From JAUIET01 sp045106985 (GTDB taxonomy: Bacteria > Pseudomonadota > Gammaproteobacteria > Pseudomonadales > JAUIET01), in contig JBGCFQ010000010.1 in NCBI GenBank assembly GCA_045106985.1, positions 1 through 64,000 on the forward strand: 64,000 nucleotides of DNA. The letters run 5' to 3'. The translations under genes were made by a program, and so were the position numbers. Below the pieces are notes generated by a model. That model saw only the letters and a program-made list of their open reading frames with translations. It ran no database searches and was not told the origin of the DNA. This document shows, one piece after another, positions 61,633 through 64,000 of this stretch (position 1 is the first letter of the stretch; each line of letters begins with the position of its first letter).

Positions 61633-61667
61633 GCACCGATTTAGCGCGTAACGCACCATAATAGAGC
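61633..61667 (+). promoter_or_regulatory. Two NtrC-like sites upstream of glnA
   Basis: GCACCGATTTAGCGC (61633-61647) and GCACCATAATAGAGC (61653-61667) each fit the NtrC pattern GCAC-N7-GTGC with one mismatch in the right half. They lie 20 bp apart and about 115-150 bp upstream of the expected start site, the place where NtrC enhancers of glnA are found in other bacteria. Two weak sites side by side strengthen the call. Confidence 0.55.
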
Positions 61668-61765
61668 GCTATTTTGACTCGGGGAATAGCCACTGCTGGG
61701 CTAATTATAAAAGTTAAGCTTTGAATATTCAGCAGTTTGTGGAATTATTGCGCCCCCGATAGGCG

Positions 61766-61781
61766 TGGCATATTCTTTGCA
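61766..61781 (+). promoter_or_regulatory. Sigma-54 (RpoN) promoter of glnA
   Basis: TGGCATATTCTTTGCA fits the -24/-12 consensus TGGCAYRNNNNTTGCW at every defined position. It is 66 bp before the glnA ATG, predicting transcription from about 61793. glnA is a well-known NtrC/sigma-54 target in gammaproteobacteria, so nitrogen control is expected here. Confidence 0.9.
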
Positions 61782-61847
61782 ACACTCGCAGTTAGCAATG
61801 TGTAACAAGCAACATCGGCGACAGCCCCTCAACAACGGAGACAGCAT

Positions 61848-63254
61848 ATGTCAGAGAAAACTCTGAAACTGATAAAAGACAACGACGTAACATGGGTAGA
61901 CCTGCGTTTCACAGACACCATAGGTAAGGAACAGCACGTTTCAATCCCCGCTACCGAAATCAACGCTGGCTTCTTCGAAAAAGGCAAAATGTTCGACGGC
62001 TCGTCTATCGCTGGCTGGAAGGGTATTAACGAATCTGACATGGTTCTGGTTCCTGACGACGACTCTTCTGTACTTGACCCTTTTACAGACGAAAACACTG
62101 TTAACCTGCGTTGCTCGGTTGCTGAACCGGCCACCATGCAAGATTACGATCGAGACCCGCGATCTCTCGCAACTCGTGCAGAAGAGTATCTGAAGTCAAC
62201 TGGCATTGGCGACACCGCCTTCTTTGGTCCAGAACCTGAATTCTTCGTTTTTGACGACGTTAAGTGGTCTGCTGATATGTCAGGCGCCATGTACAAAGTG
62301 AGCTCTGAAGAAGCAGCATGGTCTTCAGCAGACACATTTGCTGAAGGTAACACTGGTCACCGGCCTGGTATTAAAGGCGGTTACTTCCCTGTGCCTCCAG
62401 TCGATTCAGCTCATGACCTGCGCGCCGCAATGTGTGCTGCAATGGCTCAAATGGGCCTTGAGATAGAAGTGCATCACCACGAAGTAGGCACAGCCTGTCA
62501 AAACGAAATCGGTACTCGGTTCAACACCTTGGTTCGCAAGGCCGACGAAGTACAAATACTCAAGTACTGCGTTCACAACGTGGCACACGCTTACGGTAAA
62601 ACAGCTACCTTTATGCCTAAGCCTCTCGTTGGCGACAACGGCAGCGGCATGCACGTGCATATGTCTATCGCTAAAGGCGGCGAAAACATATTCACAGGTG
62701 ACGGCTATGGCGGATTGTCAGAAACGGCTTTGTATTACATCGGCGGAATTATCAAGCACTCGCGTGCAATTAACGCTTTTTCTAACGCTTCTACTAACTC
62801 ATACAAGCGCCTGGTTCCTGGCTTCGAAGCCCCGGTTATTCTGGCCTACTCAGCACGCAACCGTTCTGCATCAATTCGTATTCCCTTCGAGAGCAATCCA
62901 AAGGGCCGTCGTATTGAAGTGCGCTACCCTGACCCAACAGCCAACCCATATCTGGCGTTCGCTGCTATGTTGATGGCTGGCCTTGATGGCATACAGAACA
63001 AGATCAACCCAGGTGATGCAGCCGACAAAGACTTGTACGATCTGCCCCCAGAGCAAGTTGCAGAGTACCCAACAGTAGCCAGCAGCCTAGAGCAAGCTTT
63101 AGCCGCTCTTGACGCTGACCGCTCTTTCTTGACCGCAGGCAATGTGTTCACCGACGACATGATTGATGGTTATATAGCGCTTAAGTCTCAAGAAGTAGAG
63201 TTGCTGAACATGACCACTCACCCAGTAGAGTTTGGCATGTACTACAGCTGCTAA
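61848..63254 (+). CDS. glnA: GlnA, type I glutamine synthetase
   Basis: The 468-residue protein has the length of gammaproteobacterial GSI. Landmarks are WVDLRFTDTIGKEQHVSIP, FDGSSIAGWKGINESDM (the active-site loop), FGPEPEFFVFDD, VEVHHHEVGT-type IEVHHHEVGTACQNEIGTRF, KTATFMPKPLVGDNGSGMHVHMS, NRSASIRIP, and near the end the adenylylation loop with DKDLYDLPPEQ (tyrosine in NxYDLPP), so control by GlnE is expected. It makes glutamine from glutamate and ammonia with ATP. Upstream are a sigma-54 promoter and NtrC-like sites, and a strong terminator follows. Confidence 0.98.
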   Translation: MSEKTLKLIKDNDVTWVDLRFTDTIGKEQHVSIPATEINAGFFEKGKMFDGSSIAGWKGINESDMVLVPDDDSSVLDPFTDENTVNLRCSVAEPATMQDYDRDPRSLATRAEEYLKSTGIGDTAFFGPEPEFFVFDDVKWSADMSGAMYKVSSEEAAWSSADTFAEGNTGHRPGIKGGYFPVPPVDSAHDLRAAMCAAMAQMGLEIEVHHHEVGTACQNEIGTRFNTLVRKADEVQILKYCVHNVAHAYGKTATFMPKPLVGDNGSGMHVHMSIAKGGENIFTGDGYGGLSETALYYIGGIIKHSRAINAFSNASTNSYKRLVPGFEAPVILAYSARNRSASIRIPFESNPKGRRIEVRYPDPTANPYLAFAAMLMAGLDGIQNKINPGDAADKDLYDLPPEQVAEYPTVASSLEQALAALDADRSFLTAGNVFTDDMIDGYIALKSQEVELLNMTTHPVEFGMYYSC

Positions 63255-63286
63255 TAGCACCCCGGCAAGCACTTTGCTTGCTTGTT

Positions 63287-63316
63287 AAAACCCGCCTTTT
63301 TAGGCGGGTTTTTTTT
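63287..63316 (+). terminator. Rho-independent terminator of glnA
   Basis: AAACCCGCC and GGCGGGTTT form a 9-10-bp GC-rich stem with a short T-rich loop, followed by a run of eight T on the plus strand. It lies 33 bp after the glnA stop codon. Confidence 0.95.
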
Positions 63317-63388
63317 AGCTGCAATTTGCAAAACAAGCGGTTTACCGTTTTACTTCTAACTTAAGCTCGCAAAACCGATGACATAAGC

Positions 63389-63916
63389 ATGAAGTACTTG
63401 GCACTACCTGTTTCCTTCTGTCTGCTATTAAGTAACGCAGTGCTTGCCGAAATCTATAAGTCGGTAGACAAAGATGGCAACGTTACCTACACCGATCAAG
63501 CCGCCGAAGACTCTACCGAAGTTAAAGTTAAAATTTCAAACAGCGTACCGGCGGTCTCCACACCCACGCCTGCCCCCACGGTTGATGATGAAGAAACCGC
63601 TGTAAGGTATAAGACGCTTAAAATCGTATCACCCGCCGATGATAGCGGCATTGAACACGGGCCTGGCAATTTCACCGTTAAAACCAGCATCAAACCGGCT
63701 CTAGCTGAAGGTCATGCTATGCAGTTGTTCATTGACGGTACGGCGCACGGCAAACCTTCGGGCAGAACGTCATTCAAGCTCACTAATGTGTACCGTGGCA
63801 CACACGTGCTTCAGGTTAAAGTGATGGACGCCGATGGCAAAGTCATTAAAAGCTCCAAAACCAGTTCGGTGCATGTGTTCCGCCCTTCCGTATTACTGCC
63901 TGGCAGCCAACGCTAG
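63389..63916 (+). CDS. Secreted DUF4124-domain protein
   Basis: The 175-residue protein has a signal peptide (LALPVSFCLLLSNAVLAE). The DUF4124 module comes next (EIYKSVDKDGNVTYTDQAAEDSTEVKV), then a Thr/Pro-rich linker and an Ig-like domain (about 70-165, LKIVSPADDSGIEHGPGNFTVKTSIKPAL in part, MQLFIDGTAHGKPSGRTSFKL). The family is common in gammaproteobacteria and typically sits between glnA and ntrBC, as seems the case here, but its role is unknown. It is separated from glnA by a terminator. Confidence 0.88.
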   Translation: MKYLALPVSFCLLLSNAVLAEIYKSVDKDGNVTYTDQAAEDSTEVKVKISNSVPAVSTPTPAPTVDDEETAVRYKTLKIVSPADDSGIEHGPGNFTVKTSIKPALAEGHAMQLFIDGTAHGKPSGRTSFKLTNVYRGTHVLQVKVMDADGKVIKSSKTSSVHVFRPSVLLPGSQR

Positions 63917-63938
63917 ATTAAAGGCATCTCTTGATTGC

Positions 63939-63953
63939 GCACTGATATGGTGC
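63939..63953 (+). promoter_or_regulatory. NtrC-like site at the right edge, probably ahead of ntrBC
   Basis: GCACTGATATGGTGC has both half-sites GCAC and GTGC exactly, 7 bp apart, and extends to GCGCACTGATATGGTGCAT. This is a better match than the glnA sites. It lies 22 bp after the DUF4124 stop. In related genomes ntrB-ntrC (glnL-glnG) follows here, and such a site would let NtrC repress its own operon; the downstream gene is beyond the window. Confidence 0.65.
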
Positions 63954-64000
63954 ATAATCAACATCCTGACCTAAACGGCAAACGAGCTATTTCCAAGCGA

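Overview
The window is chromosomal DNA of roughly 50 % GC from a gammaproteobacterium, probably a marine, free-living heterotroph of the Pseudomonadales/Cellvibrionales type. The gene orders ubiJ-ubiB-hisI-hisE-tatABC, cmoA-cmoB, and typA / thiI / glnA followed by a DUF4124 gene and an NtrC-type site are all characteristic of that group. The many stand-alone oxidoreductases (Old Yellow Enzyme type, luciferase-like, Rieske oxygenase, SDR, class D flavin monooxygenase) suggest a catabolic generalist. No phage, insertion sequence, integrase or CRISPR array was seen. The species assignment is inference.

Layout. 1-6.5 kb is a plus-strand housekeeping block: ubiquinone accessory factors UbiJ (truncated by the window edge) and UbiB, the two middle histidine enzymes HisI and HisE, the Tat export system, and oligopeptidase A. 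6.5-12.9 kb is a minus-strand set: Smr, D-aminoacyl-tRNA deacylase, proline iminopeptidase, a glycerophosphodiesterase, an RND-type exporter, a tiny zinc-ribbon protein and an AlkA-like glycosylase. 13-18 kb carries envelope proteins: PAP2 phosphatase, an M48 protease-TPR lipoprotein, an OmpA/glycine-zipper lipoprotein and a DUF4139 protein. 18-28 kb mixes oxidoreductases, a CysH-like enzyme, SixA, an MFS exporter, a Rieske oxygenase, a START protein and a Na+/H+ antiporter.

28.3-31.8 kb holds a compact redox cluster. Four ATGA-type overlapping genes encode two small membrane proteins (one only 51 aa), a heme-b/ferric-reductase-like membrane domain fused to a Rieske domain, and a membrane-anchored protein with a Cys/His motif. 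Upstream lie a YHS protein and a gene that I read as an internally deleted Rieske / FMN-glutamate-synthase-like fusion: the Rieske half and the extreme C-terminus remain, in different frames. 32-38.6 kb has a YugP-type protease, a LysR regulator, a DUF1214-like protein, a YaiI protein and a large TonB-dependent receptor.

38.6-39.8 kb is the most unusual non-coding stretch. It has 17-bp tandem repeats, a structured intergenic segment, tRNA-Arg(TCG), and directly upstream of the tRNA three tandem copies of its 5' half, each with its own TATAAT-like box. 39.8-49.8 kb contains a patatin phospholipase, an XRE regulator, a J-domain/zinc-ribbon/PilZ fusion, an SDR, CmoB/CmoA and a YgiQ radical SAM enzyme. 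50-55.7 kb has a flavin monooxygenase, a LysR regulator, an alkyltransferase-like protein, and a pair of envelope-type proteins (coiled coil-H3TH and BON-OmpA). The window ends with TypA, a PAS-GGDEF-EAL protein, ThiI and glutamine synthetase. glnA has a full-consensus sigma-54 promoter and NtrC-like sites, and a further good NtrC-like site lies at the right edge, probably ahead of ntrBC.

All function calls come from reading the sequence and recalling protein families. No search, alignment or folding program was run.
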